The notes: generated by a model not told the origin, from the letters alone. Shown: positions 24,081 through 36,078, numbered from the stretch's first letter. The stretch: 64,000 nucleotides of DNA from Arachnopeziza araneosa (GCA_003988855.1 QYAI01000003.1:124001-188000), one strand, 5' to 3'. Translations and numbers: made by a program.

Positions 24081-24908
24081 ATGGCTGCGAGACTACTGCT
24101 ACGGCCGGTGAGTTTTTCAAATAATTCAATTGGTTATTTGCTGACTTTAGAAGCGCGTTGCGCCCATTGCAACCGGTGCTGTAATTGCTGGAATAGCTCT
24201 TTTCCCAAAGACTATCGTGCATGCAGAATCTGCGGACGGCCAAGGAGTACGTATCGAATTATTAAGATCCCTTCGAGCGCATTCTAATTCTTGTTATAGC
24301 CACGGAAACCAATCTACGATGACTACGAGGCCGTTGTTCCAGCTCCAACAGTCCCTTCCCGCAAACCAGAAGCTGCTCCGAAGCCAACATCGCCGACGCC
24401 CACCGATCGCCTAGCTGTACAAATTGGGAAGACTAGGTTGTTCCTTTATAGTCATATTGTGGCTGCTGAGAACAAGGTCAATGATCTTGTTGATTCTGCA
24501 TTTCATCTAGAGGAGAGCTTTACAAGCACAATTGCTTCCTTGGCACCACCACCACAATCAGGCGAGAAGCTTATGCCTGGTTCATTGTACGTTCTTGTAG
24601 CAGCTATGACTGGAAGCATCGTTTCGAGGAACAGAAACATTTTGCTGAGAGCAACCGTTCCTCTAGCTGTGGGAATTGGTGCCGGATGGGTTGTGTTACC
24701 AATTACGATGCGAAATGTCTCGGATCTGGTATGGAAATACGAGCAGCGGTTCCCAGCCATTGCAGATGGACATATTCGTACAAGGGAAGGAATTGAAAAG
24801 GCGTGGAGGATGGCTAGAATACATACCCAGCAAGCGGTGAATATTGTGGATGAGAAAGTCAGTTCTGGAAGAGAAACTGTCGAGGACTGGGTAAAGAAAG
24901 GGAAATAA
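24081..24908 (+). CDS. MICOS complex subunit MIC26/MIC27-like (apolipoprotein O family)
   Basis: Exons 24081-24107, 24151-24246 and 24300-24908 join in frame to 243 aa. The first exon encodes only nine residues (MAARLLLRP) and with the second forms a mitochondrial targeting and hydrophobic N-terminus (RVAPIATGAVIAGIALFP). The family-typical PRKPIYDDYE follows the second intron, then a proline-rich linker. A long helical region (KTRLFLYSHIVAAENKVNDL) precedes two inner-membrane segments (GSLYVLVAAMTGSIV and PLAVGIGAGWVVLP), and the C-terminus is amphipathic. MICOS shapes cristae junctions in the inner membrane. MIC26 and MIC27 cannot be told apart by eye. Confidence 0.82.
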
Positions 24909-27900
24909 GTGCACATATGGCTTAGAACTTGTACTCTGTACGAACAATAGATTGTTTCCTTTCAAGCCTATGGAATAGGTCAAGGCAAACTATACTTTGG
25001 TGTTTCAGGAAGCATTTTCAATCGATTGCAAGCATGTTGGCCAGACATCTGAAACCAGCACTCATAAAAGAGTGCCTGCACGATTTCTCTTCGATCTTGC
25101 AAGACAGTTATGTCAAAGCTTAGGCCTCAGCACGCCTTTTCAGATTATCTTAGTGCAGTCACGTGCCAGCCTTTATATCCTCATATAGGTAGGTATATTT
25201 TGCTTTGACTGTTTCTATCTATCAGGAACGTTCTTGCTTGCGATTTCGGTTTGTTGATGGATAACGCTTATCTTAGAGGGTATCATTTACTTTGTCTGAA
25301 TTTATTATTTGAGAACTTTAGTCGTACCTTTCCACTTGATGAATTTGAAAGAAGTTTCGTTCAAATTTGGCCAAAAATATACTGCGTATATAATCTCAAT
25401 CCGGATTCAGATCTGAAACACAACTGAATGCTTGATTTTTGCTCGAGGATAATGTCACATGACTCTTCAGAGTGGGTGATTCCCGATGTTAGACGAAGTC
25501 GAACTGTACTATTCAGAATCTTGCGTGTGCTTGGATTCTTATTGGATACCCATAGACTCTGGACTTATTTTCCTTTTCGCTGGTTCCGTTTTAGTCTCCG
25601 GACGTGAGCAACTGCTGTGTGGACGAGCAGGGAAGGAACGGCCGGGAATGTGTGTATAAAAGAGGGTTTCACGTTAGATTCTCTCTTAAGGAATCAACTT
25701 CCTTTTACCCTACCATCAATATCAATATCTTTCTTGCTGCTTGAACCTGAGCTGAGGGTGAGCATACCTGAGCCGAGCCGGAGCATCCTGAGCACTATAA
25801 TATGGAACCTATTTTGGCCTCATGTGTGCCCGGTTATAGTTTCTTTACCGAATTTGCCGTGAATGTTTGAGTAACTTCAAACGCCCTGTCCAGTCGTCTA
25901 AAACAAACTGTGAACTTGCTGCTATTGTACGAAGCAAACAGCACTTTAAAACTTGAAGTGAAAGCTGTGTAATCTATAGTCTGTATGATCTCTGTATACA
26001 ACTCACTTCTGAGTCGTTGTTTGTGTCTCTCCAGTGACCTCTGCCACTCGGAGTCTGACATTATTGCCTCACAAGGAAGCCTTGGAGGGGGGTTGAACTT
26101 TCCAGCTCGCGTGTCGAATGTATTGGTAATTCAGCAGGCTGGCATGACAAAGGATGCATTATCTTCTTTGATACTATTCCTCCGGCAAGATGCGATGAGT
26201 TTTGGGGGAAGTAGCTAAGACATTCGATTCGGACTGATTAGAATCATTTAATCTCAGCTAATAAGGGTGGTGTTGCAGTAGGATGGGAATAAGTGTACGA
26301 TATGAACACATAGCCTTGCAGGGTGAACATGCACGTCCCTTCGAGGAATTGTTTCGGAGCAGTAGTTCGGCTCCAGAAAAGAGGTTGGTCTGGAAGTGGA
26401 AAAGTGGTGTATTGGTGAGAAAAGAAACTAGCTAGGAAAGAACTAAAAGGTGATGCCGCCACTGCTTTTTCTCCACTTATTCCCGTGATCATGCTCAGGT
26501 CTTCCACAGCTCCCTTCGCGGTAGATGTTTTCTGGCAAAGCTTCTTTCAGCCCTGCTGCTGAATTGTAGTCGAAGCCGGAGTTGTAGAGCTAAATGGCTG
26601 GCCGTGACCAAGCGTGATTTGTGACAAGGCCATCCTGGCGCTCGAGTTCGCGTGCGCAAATGTCAGGTCCGGCAAAGTCGAGACACGCCGAAGAATGCGG
26701 AGACGAAGAGGTTCACAGATTGTAGCTGAATAATAGCAGCGGTGACGGAGTTGGTGAAATAAAAAAGCGACAAGCGTTGACTTCAAGAACGACCCCTTGC
26801 GACGTTGAAACATCATATGGTCCTCGTTACACAGATATTTCTCGCTCGAGTACAAGCCAGCACCTGAAGTTGATAAGATGGTCTCACAGCAGAATTCTGG
26901 GTTGCTAGTGCCTTGAACTGAGACTCAAGATGAAATTGATGTGGTTGATGGCGCAGATCATGCTATAATAGGCCGTTAGCTGACAGATTGCTCTTGATTC
27001 TTGATCATTCGATGCCTCCGGACGCAAGTTTGTTCGTTATTGCATGCAACGTTATCAGGCTTATCAAGTCGTGGATGGTGTTGCTTGTACAGATGCCCCT
27101 AGGTGCTGGTGTCAACGGCTCCCATATTTACGAATACATATAGAGTGGAGAGCCTAACTCTCTAACTCGAAGCTCAATTGACTTTAGCAGGGATTGCGAA
27201 AAAATTCTGAGTAGGATGGATAACCTGGGTCGACGACGGATAAAACGAGAGATCCTGGACGCTATACAATTCATGCGGAATCCAAACTTATAGGCAATAG
27301 CTAGTAGAACGCTAAGGAAGCAGTTCCTAGTGATATCACAGATCTCGAGGTGTTGCTGCTAATTTTGTTATAAAGTGCTAATAGCAAGTGCTAAGTACAA
27401 ATGTAGAGGTTAACAACCATTCTTGTGATGGGTGAGCTTCTCAGGTTACTCAGGGCGAGTTCCCTGAGCCGAGGGTGATTAGCGCCCGAGCAAGAGCAGC
27501 AAGCTTTAACCCCAAACATTTACTAGAAAGAGAAAATTGATTCATGATACCATATTATCCAGATCTTGCAAGGTAAGCTTCTCGTATGCACTTCTCGTAA
27601 GCTTCTCGTAAGTTAGTTTCTGATTGCGACCGCTTTTTATATCGACTTGCAGGTCATCTTACCTCTTCAATCAAATTCACTCTATGGATGATTCCTACGA
27701 GACCCGTCGCTCTCGGGGAGTAACAAACTTTCGTCCAGCCCTCGGTTTTCAATTAGCCAACTCAGTTCATGATGCGAGTAAAGAGTATCACTTAGATGCA
27801 ATCCACCCCGTGTTATCATCAGTACGCAGGTATCTTATGGTGCAATTTACCAGTTGATGATGGCGACAAGATTCTCGAAGAATATAAGTGAGCAACGCCT

Positions 27901-27956
27901 ACTTCTTTCAACTCAAACTCATTCAGCTCCTTTTCGGTGTAAAAGGCATTCCCATC
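24909..27956. other. Three-kilobase region without a recognisable gene
   Basis: Open frames up to about 100 codons occur on both strands, but none shows family motifs, codon-use coherence or splice-joined extensions. Two GC-richer patches share CTGAGCCGAG (near 25770 and 27465) and may be weak relics of a dispersed element. A short AAGCTTCTCGTA repeat lies at about 27575-27612, roughly 350 bp upstream of the protease start. Confidence 0.4.
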
Positions 27957-29635
27957 ATGCTTACTTCAACCCTTCTCGTGGCAGCCAGCACGCTCGGACT
28001 CTGTGTTGCTGCAGCCAAACCCATCGTTTATGAGTCTGTGGCGAGGGGAGGTGAAAGTCCACTCGTCGCATCCTCTCATGTCCTTACCTTGAGACGAAAG
28101 TCGTATGCCAATGGTATAGCTGCCCGCAGCGCAGCATACCTCCTTGGTCTCGGCAAGGGCTCAAGCAATATCCCTCACAGTGATAACAGCACAAGCCTTC
28201 TCTCTCTTAGAATGGGCAAGGAATTTGCTACGAATATAACATTCGGTAGCCAAACATTTGAAGTCATCGTTGATACGGGATCAAGCGATACTTGGCTCGT
28301 GAAAAGTGGATTTAAATGTGTCGATCCTACCAGCAATGCTCCTGCATCTGAGGACGACTGCGGATTTGGCCCAACCTTCACCGTTGACAAGACTTTTACC
28401 AAAATTCCCGGCACGAACTTCAACATTTCTTATGCTGATGGGGAATTTGCGACTGGAGTTTTAGGGTATGAGAACGTGACTTGTAAGGATCCCCGGGTTC
28501 TATCAATCCTTTGTTATTCTTGCTCCTGAGACAGAGCATTTCAAGTGATATACTCTCAGGACAACCGCATCTGGCAGCATTCGATCCTCCTCACTTCTAA
28601 TACACGCTCTAAGAGGAAAATGCTGACTCCTCGGTATTCCAGTGGCTGGGATCTCAGTTAACCAGACTGTTGGCGTTGTCGATTATGCTGGGGTGAGAAT
28701 CCCCAGGCTCTATCATTCCACCGGTTGTTTTCGCTCCTGAGACAGAGTATTTCAAGTGATGTACTCTTAGAATGTCTACCTTTGACGGTATTCAATCCTC
28801 TTCACTCCTACCATACGCTCTAAAAAGAAAATGCTGACCCCCAGGATTCTAGTGGCTTGGCGACGGAGTGACCTCCGGTCTTGTTGGATTGGCATATCCA
28901 GCTGCGACCAGCGAATTCAACGGCACAAACCCTTCACTTGATAAAACCTCAGCAGCAGGACCAATTTATTACGATCCTATCTTCAAAACAATGTATCAAG
29001 ACGGCAAAGTTCCATCTCTTTTTAGTCTCGCCATCCTCCGGAATCTCTCAGGACCATCTGGATATCTCGCGCTCGGTGGTCTCCCGCCTGTTGATATCGT
29101 AGGAGATTTCACCAGCACCCCTATATTGATCACTAATGTTCAGGGATTACCGAAAAACTATGTTTTTTATACCATTAAAATCGACGATATTGTACTTAGT
29201 GGCGCCCCATTGTCTGGTTCGGGAGATAAAAGCCACCAGTATATTGTCGACTCTGGAACAACCTTAAACTACTTCCCCACCAAATACGCCAACGCTGCAA
29301 ACAAAGCATTCACTCCACCAGCTGTATACTCCGATACCCGGGGTGACTACGTCGTGGACTGCAAGGCCAAACCTCCGAGCTTGGGAATCAAGATCAACGG
29401 AACCACTTTTTATACGAATCCGTTGGATCTGATCCTGTTTTCTGGTACAGATGAAAATGGGACGGACATCTGTATCAGTGGTATTGTCGATGGCGGAAGT
29501 GATGACGAGATAGATGTTTATGTCTTGGGTGACGTGTTCCAGAAGAATGTTGTGAGCGTGTTTGACATTGGGGCGGGGTTGATGAGGTTTGCGTCGCGAG
29601 AGTTTTATCCTAGTGATGATCCATACAGGCTGTAG
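27957..29635 (+). CDS. Pepsin-like aspartic protease (A1), secreted
   Basis: Exons 27957-28482, 28643-28692 and 28853-29635 join in frame to 452 aa. The signal peptide MLTSTLLVAASTLGLCVAAA is followed by a propeptide with basic and hydrophobic residues. The catalytic aspartates are in VDTGSSDTW (Asp about 106) and VDSGTTLNY (Asp about 325). The fungal GVTSGLVGLAYPA stretch follows the second intron. Both introns are 160 nt, three times longer than others in the window, and are homologous to one another (separate entries). They flank a 50-nt exon whose removal would break the frame. Several N-glycosylation sequons (NIT, NIS, NVT) fit secretion. A1 enzymes degrade protein at acid pH; extracellular nutrition or host-protein degradation is inferred. 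An alternative ATG 23 codons upstream lacks signal-peptide character. Confidence 0.9.
28483..28642 (+). repeat. Intron 1 of the protease gene, homologous to intron 2
   Basis: A 160-nt intron with donor GTAAGG and acceptor TTCCAG. It aligns over nearly its full length with the next intron of the same gene; shared blocks include CTCCTGAGACAGAG, TTTCAAGTGAT and GAAAATGCTGAC. By eye about three quarters of positions match, with small compensating gaps. This is a candidate introner-like element. Confidence 0.75.
28693..28852 (+). repeat. Intron 2 of the protease gene, homologous to intron 1
   Basis: A 160-nt intron with donor GTGAGA and acceptor TTCTAG, phase 0. It is colinear with intron 1 from donor to acceptor. 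The exon bases just after both acceptors are also alike (TGGCT), which may reflect a shared insertion-site preference or a duplication that included the exon edge. Confidence 0.75.
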
Positions 29636-30313
29636 AGCTGAGGATTTGGCTGCTATCAGCATAAATTGCCACGAGCTTTGGCAGACAGGACCGAGAAGAA
29701 AAGTGTTATGTCTACGTTGCTGGACTTGATGTTTTTTAGCAGGTGAGATTACCAGGTGTGGAACTAGTTCGTGGGATACAGAGTATTTCATCTCGTCCAA
29801 TAACTTGTTGAGAATAAATTATCCGAACGCAAGAAGAGAGAGTTGGTGTATATATTCAATTCCTGGAGTTGTCTCTCGAAATTGTCTTGAACATCGATGC
29901 TAACGCAGGCTGATGAAAGAATTTTGGGCAATAAGCCACTAGTAAGTTCAACTTCTGATGGATCATAGCACCAGTTGCAGGAAATTTTACCGATACAACG
30001 CTAGTGACAACGAGAAAGATAACGGAAACCTGTTTATCTATGAACTTATATAACTGATACTCTGGTGGTAGAATTAGGAACATTCATGTCACCATATTCA
30101 TCACTGCTCGGCAATAGCGTTCGAATCAAATGAAATGTCAATGCGACTGGAAAGCAAACCATGACCAGCTCATATGCATCACTGGGCTTTGCCAGAGATA
30201 AAGAATGACGACGGTTTTCAATCAAAGTCCGCTTAAGCTGTTGATTTGTCATTTTTTTTCTGTCTAAGGAAGAGGAAATAGGTACCCATTGTAGTTTCGT
30301 GGCGAGACCAGCT
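29636..30313. other. Intergenic between convergent genes, no gene seen
   Basis: The 3' flanks of the protease and the Dcr2-like gene. No gene is supported. Confidence 0.5.
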
Positions 30314-32033
30314 TTAGCTTACAATACAATCTCTGAGCAAAGCAGCCACGCCACCTGTGCTTTCATCTACATCACAAGGAGGGACTACCGCGCCGCCTTT
30401 TACGAGTACCAGCTCATCGACTGGCTCCCCAGCATATTCAACCCGCTTCCAAGTCTTTAAGCCTCCGAGATCTGTATCGACTTCCCAGACCCGCGCTCGT
30501 CGATGAAACCGCCTCCACCCATACGAGCAATATCCTCCGAATCCACTGCCACCTCCGTAGCAGAGCCATGGGCCAAGCTGGGGGGCCTCGTGGCTACTCT
30601 TCAGTGACTCCTCTTGCTTTCGTGGCAGGAGAGCACAGAAGTCATTCACGTGATCGTGGCCGCAGCCTAATGCTGAGATGCCCTCTTGGGCGAGCGCATC
30701 GTAGAAGTGGGAGTTGAAGCGCGGACCCTCGGTGGGCTCTCCGCGATGGCCGGCGCGGATTACCAGAGTGCGGTCGCCGTACTCGGGAACAGGAATGTGT
30801 AAGAAAGCCAGAGAGAGATGGAGGCGGCTGTCATTGTCGTCCTCGTCACGCGCCTTTCGGAGCGCCTGCGAAGTAGTTGTGAACCAGTCGATTTGGCTCT
30901 GCTTGATCGGGTCGTAGTCTGGATTGTGGATCTTGTTTGGTATCCGCTCGTGGGAATCGAGGAGATATAAAGTCGATAGGGGGCGCTGTGACGGCGCGGG
31001 AGCCAAAATCTCCAGGTAGTAGTTGCCTACGCCGTCGACCTGCTCTGGGCCCGACTGGCAAAGGCTAAAGGGCAGGTCCTGAAGTATTGACATTTGTGCC
31101 AGGCCTGCCATGCTATATAGTTAGCAAGAGTCGCTAAATTTTGTGTCATGATGCAGAATGGAAGCCAGGAACAAGCCACTCACGCGATAATGCGTGAATA
31201 CCTTCACTGTCGTGATTGCCAAAGACGGCTGCCCATGGAATCGAACGGTCAATCAGAGGAGTAACCACCTTGAAAAGGGCAGATTGGCTGTCGGGGATGT
31301 CGTGATGTAGTTGATCTCCAGTGAGAATGACAAGGTCTGGTTTCTCGACATCCAGGATCTTTCCAACGAAGTCTACGGTGAGTGGATCGGCCTCGCTTTG
31401 AGGCAGAGACTGTCCATGACTATCAATAGCATCTTTACACACACCGACACCAGTAACCATGTGAGTGTCGGAGATCTGGACAACCTTGAATTTGCCGTCT
31501 TCCCTGACTCTTAATGCCGTCCGAGGCCCATTCGGTTTTGGCTTTGCCTTGCCGTGCAGTACAGTTAGTCTTGCAACCGGAACCTCTGGCTGAGCGTTGA
31601 GCTGGAGCGGTTGCTGCATAAGAGCCCATTGTGGTCGTGGATCGACGGCATCAACACCAAAAAGAATGTCTAGCCCTGTTACAGCTTGGTGAATGTCGCC
31701 GGTAAAGATGCTTCTTCGCACCCAAAGGCCGCCAGGTCGGCTCTCCCATGAGCTATCGGAATTAGCACTAGGATCCGGCTCGCCGACTCTGATATCTATA
31801 ACCAGCACGTCGTCAGCTGTGAGTTCTGTCTCCTTGGCCCGGGCCACATGCAGCCATGCGCTCTGCTGAGCGGTATATAGATATAAGTCCTTCTCTATGC
31901 GGTGCCATATCCGTGAGTCTAGTGCGCAGGCAGAAGGAGTTTCTGTTGGAGAGCAAAAACACAAGGTGAGATCTGTGATGATTGTGCCAGCGTTATCGAG
32001 CTCAACAGGAGAAGGGTCGGACGACGTCGCCAT
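30314..32033 (-). CDS. Dcr2-like metallophosphatase
   Basis: Exons 32033-31184 and 31104-30314 join in frame to 546 aa; the intron is 79 nt with a GTGAGT donor. Calcineurin-like phosphoesterase motifs appear in order: VVQISDTHM (about residue 185), VILTGDQLHHD, AAVFGNHDSEG (about 272) and LGCGHDHVNDF (about 430). The N-terminal 180 residues are the non-catalytic region shared by yeast Dcr2 and Sia1 relatives, where Dcr2 is linked to cell-cycle timing and the unfolded protein response. Unlike yeast Dcr2, no N-terminal membrane anchor is seen here. GDQLHHD departs slightly from the usual GDNxxHD spacing but keeps Asp and His. Specific substrates are unknown. Confidence 0.85.
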
Positions 32034-32351
32034 CTTAGAGGGAGCAGTCTCTAGACTTCGGAGAAGGAGATTCTAAGTAACTCGAGAGTTCACACAATTC
32101 TAGATAACTTGGCGAGAAGGCTAAGCGCAGACATATGTCATGCCTACATATGCTCAAAATCACCTACTCCCAGGCCGTCTTGCGTTTACGTCATCCCACG
32201 TGGTGCGCCAGGGAATGCAGGAATTCCTGAAATCAGCCAGTTGTGAGAGACAGACGTAAGGCTTCTTATATAATCCTTGCTATTAGGTACCTATCTTAGC
32301 ATTCTAAATCCATGAACTCATTTCACATTATGACCAATATCTCCCTCCTCT
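32034..32351. other. Promoter-side spacer of the Dcr2-like gene
   Basis: A 318-bp spacer between two minus-strand genes, containing a CACGTGG E-box-like site near 32199. No gene is seen. Confidence 0.4.
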
Positions 32352-33971
32352 CTACGCCTTCGGCCGGCACTTCTCTCCCACCAAGAAGATGGCCGTATCA
32401 TGACTCTCCAACACTCTACTTATCCCACCATCAACGCAACCCAGATCCTCTCCTGTCCAAGCATCCGTCACCTGATATGCGTCCTGTTCCTCCAATTCGG
32501 GCACCTCGGCCCATTTCGCCTCTCTCGTTGCACTAGTCTCAAGTGAATTGAGCATCAATAAGAGAATCCCGTTACTGCTCATCCCGCTCCAATACTCCGC
32601 AGGATATGCGCCATCAAACGTCCAATCTGGATTGACACCCCACTTATACGGCGCGGCCGGCTTCCCATACACTGCATCCTGGCTGAACGCCAACAGATAC
32701 TTATTCTTCAGCACCTCGACGAGATCTTCAGAGAGTGTATCCAGCGCGGTACCGATAATGAGCGGGCTCTTCATGGCCGCCCAGAAAGCAAAATGGCTCC
32801 GCGATTCCGCAAAGGTGAGAGGGCCGTTGCCGACTTCGAGCATATCGGCGTCGTTGTGGCTCCAGAAATCGACCGCGTTGAGGAGGAAGGAATTCTCATT
32901 GAGGATCTCGGCGATCCGGTACCAGTGCGGCGTGATATCACCGGACATGCGCCATGAATGAGCGGTCGCGTTACCCCAGGACGTAACATCAGCTCGGCCC
33001 CATTCGCAGAGGCTGTAGAGGATGGTCCGGTCCTGCGCGAGGAGGGCTTTGCTCATTCTGCGGTAGCGTTCTGCTGTTTTGGATGTGGACCAGTTGTACT
33101 TGGGTGGTGCAAGTTTCGTAAGAGTTGGGCAAGTACCGTTTGGAAAGTTGTGGTGGTGACCCGAGTCCGGTACGCAGAACTTGTACTTGTCTTTCCATTT
33201 TCTGGGGATGTTACAGTTGTCGTACTTGAGATAGTCGATACCCCACTCCGCGAAAGTGGCAGCGTCGAGGTACTCGTACTCGATGCTCGCTGGGTAGCCG
33301 GCGCAGGTCTTTGTGCCGGCCGAGCTGTAGAGACCGATTTTGAGACCGAGGGTGTGAACTTGATCTGCTACGCCAGAAATACCGTCCGGGAATCTGATTG
33401 GGTCGGGGATCATCCGCTCTGTCACCTTATCTCGACCAGATTTAACAGACCAGCAATCATCGACTATATGCTGAGTCAGAACCCTAAGCTTATTTTTCTA
33501 TAGGAACTCACTATTAACATATTCATATCCAGCGTCTTTTAGACCGAGGTTAATTATCATATTTGCAGCCGTCATAATCTTCACCGCATCGATGTCACAA
33601 TCAAACGCGTTCCAAGAATTCCAACCCAGAGCTGGGAGTTTTCCCTTTTTCTTGTCAGCCTATCACGCCTGTTCATGTTGAAGTTCAACCTACCACGCCA
33701 TCGGGATTGACACGCACAAGACTTGATGGAGTATAAAGCCCAGCAATGGAGGAGGATACATTCAACTCGCGTCTCGTCTCCTTGATAAACTAGACCACAT
33801 TAGCGACTTCTATACTCAAGGTCTCCCAGGAATCAAATGCCACGTAGAAGTCCAGGATCATGTACTCACCATGTAAACACAGATACTGATAGTGATAAGA
33901 GCCAGCCAATTCGGACCAGCAGAGATAAGCCACGAGATGGCGTACTCGCCCACCCTCCGTCTCGGAGCCAT
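32352..33971 (-). CDS. GH27 alpha-galactosidase with N-terminal membrane anchor
   Basis: Exons 33971-33870, 33789-33694, 33644-33512 and 33463-32352 join in frame to 480 aa. Core GH27 signatures: [26 protein letters not shown] (split by an intron), [16 protein letters not shown], the nucleophile in YLKYDNC (Asp about 192) and the acid/base in WRMSGDI (Asp about 286). The 94-residue spacing fits the family. The enzyme hydrolyses terminal alpha-1,6-galactose from raffinose-type sugars or galactomannan. The first exon gives [13 protein letters not shown] followed by [13 protein letters not shown], which looks like a type II signal anchor instead of a cleaved signal peptide. The short first exon is supported by phase-0 junctions and by the lack of any ATG in exon 2. 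The exon 3 acceptor is ambiguous by two codons (AAG or AAAAAG). Confidence 0.85.
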
Positions 33972-36078
33972 GATCTAGTCCTCCTATTGCGGCTCAACGG
34001 CTATGTAGATACTCGGGAGCGAGATCAGGAAATCTTTAAGATGCTGCGTTCTCGTATCGTGGATCCTACCAGCCAGGCAGCTGTGTAGAAGAGACCAACC
34101 CCTCCGCCTCCACGGCACGGGTAACCGAGACACAGCACGTGGCGGCAGGCGGTGGCCCGTGCGAGAGCTATTCTTGGCCTCGTGGAGTATGGTGAATCCG
34201 TTCATCTTAAAAACGTTGAAATGCGTGGAGCTAGATATCACTAGTTGGAGCGTTTTGGGGGGTGGAAGCGAGATGTAAACAATACCCGCTCCACATTCAT
34301 GTGGAACCCTCGCTTACGACGGGGGCGAGTCCCTGGGTAAATGTCTAAGCAGGCAGCTGTCAGCACATTAAGGGTAGACGTGGACCGGTAAACTAATGTA
34401 AAGCAAGCATGCTAGCGAGGATTGAGGATATAATACTACGTGATAAGTATTCCAGATCTGTAGCTGACTGATATCAAGAACGACTACCGTAATCACGTGA
34501 TCATCAAGACAAAGAGCTCCTATGAATTGCATCCACCCCTATTATACTCACTTATTGACAGTCTCCTTCTTTAAATCTCCTTTGCGTAATAGCGACATCA
34601 GCACTCGAGAGCAGTGGCAGTCTTCCGTGTTAAGCGAAAAAGAAAGAGGTATAATTGAACTGCCTTGCGCCAGTAGCTATAGTACATAGCAAATAGAAAC
34701 CCATAAACACCAAAGTATCCCAAGAAGTCTCCACCACCAAACAAGTACTTCTAATTCCTCATTCCCATCTCCCGTTCCCCAAACTTTTTTTCTCAGCAGC
34801 CACAATCTAGCCTTACCTATACTTCTCCAATACTCCCACCATTCACCCCTCCCCAGCTCCCTTCTCTCACAACCTCACAATCCCACCAGCTCCCACAAGA
34901 TCCGCTCCTTCACAAACAGCCCAGAGAAGCGTCACCGCAGATCACGAGACTCTGACCGGACTGCGCCGCACGCGGGCTGGACCGCCGGGTAAACGAGAGA
35001 GGGCGGGAGATATCTGCTCGAAATATCGCACTTAATGAATAAGGTCGCAAACCGGTGGTTTAATACGCAGGAAAAGCGATATGGCGGTCGTGTTATGGGG
35101 ACTGTGAGGGCAGGCGGACTGGGATGCGCGTGAGGTAGCCAATGAGTATTGAACTTGGTGTGGATCGCGAAGATGTCACTGGGTGCAGAGTGGTGAGACG
35201 GTTGGTGTATTTAAGAGTCCTCTTCCCTCTCTCTCAGATATAGATATTGGAGATATCGAAAATCCTATTTGACCAACTCTACAATAACATTTAGCACGAT
35301 GAAACTCCGAACCTATTTCAAACTTCTCACCTCCCTCCTTTTCCTAGCAGGCGGTGATGTTGTTGATGAGTAAGTGAAGTCGGAATAAGGCCGAGCTCCG
35401 TACGCCATTGCCGCTTTCCCCACATCAGCCACACGCAAGCCACCGGCGCCATTTTCGGGGGCTCATCTCACCAACAGCCACTACGTTACTCCTCCCCTAA
35501 CCTTATTTCCCCCTCCGTTCCTGCCCCTTCCCAGCAGATTTCACCATCCGTCGGCCTCTCCTTCCCTGAATGAGCATCATCACGAGCCTAACCCCGCTGA
35601 GGGGAAGCAGCAGCTTACGAGCTGGCAGCGGGCAAGTGCCTGCCAGCGCTCACCACCGTCAACTGACGTCTCGTACGCCAGCTTGGTGCTCGGTCCGATT
35701 CAGGCCGCTAACCGTGCTGAATGGTCCAAACGGCAGGCGGCCCTGGTGACATGCAGGCGTCCCTGCCCCCCGTCTGCTGTTGTTGTCATGGCAGAACCTC
35801 GGGGAATGCGGCGTGGTGCGTTGCTCGTCCGAAGAAAAATCCGGGGAAACGTCTGTCATTTTCCTGTTCGTCCTGTTCGAGGGTCCCTCTTCCCCAGCGC
35901 CAATGAGGCGGCCGACTGGGGCAGGTACCATCAGGTAAATGAGGTAATGACGATGGAACCTTCTTCCCATATCGGCCTATATTAAGCCGATCCCTCTCCT
36001 TGGGTCCAACTTTTCTCTCTTCAGCATTCCTCAGCTCTTCTCCCTCTTCTTCAGATCAATTGGCTTCCAACGGCGACA
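33972..36078. other. Divergent 2.1-kb region between GH27 and GH3 genes
   Basis: This holds the promoters of the alpha-galactosidase (-) and beta-glucosidase (+). A mini-ORF at 35299-35373 encodes a signal-peptide-like 24-mer (MKLRTYFKLLTSLLFLAGG) and ends at a perfect GTAAGT donor, with TATTTAAG about 90 bp upstream; no following exon was found. CCCCGC at 35592 fits the CreA consensus in reverse orientation. A CGG-N11-CCG site lies at 35973-35989. Confidence 0.45.
35973..35989. promoter_or_regulatory. CGG-N11-CCG palindrome over the TATA region of the GH3 promoter
   Basis: CGG, an 11-nt AT-rich spacer containing TATATTAA, then CCG; the flanks extend the inverted repeat (ATCGGC and GCCGAT). 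It lies about 90 bp before the beta-glucosidase ATG. CGG-N11-CCG is the site type of Gal4 and of the fungal cellulase regulator CLR-2/ClrB; binding here is inferred. Confidence 0.4.

Noticed and set aside
24503..24983. Minus-strand frames opposite the MICOS gene
   Set aside because: Antisense of a well-supported coding exon.
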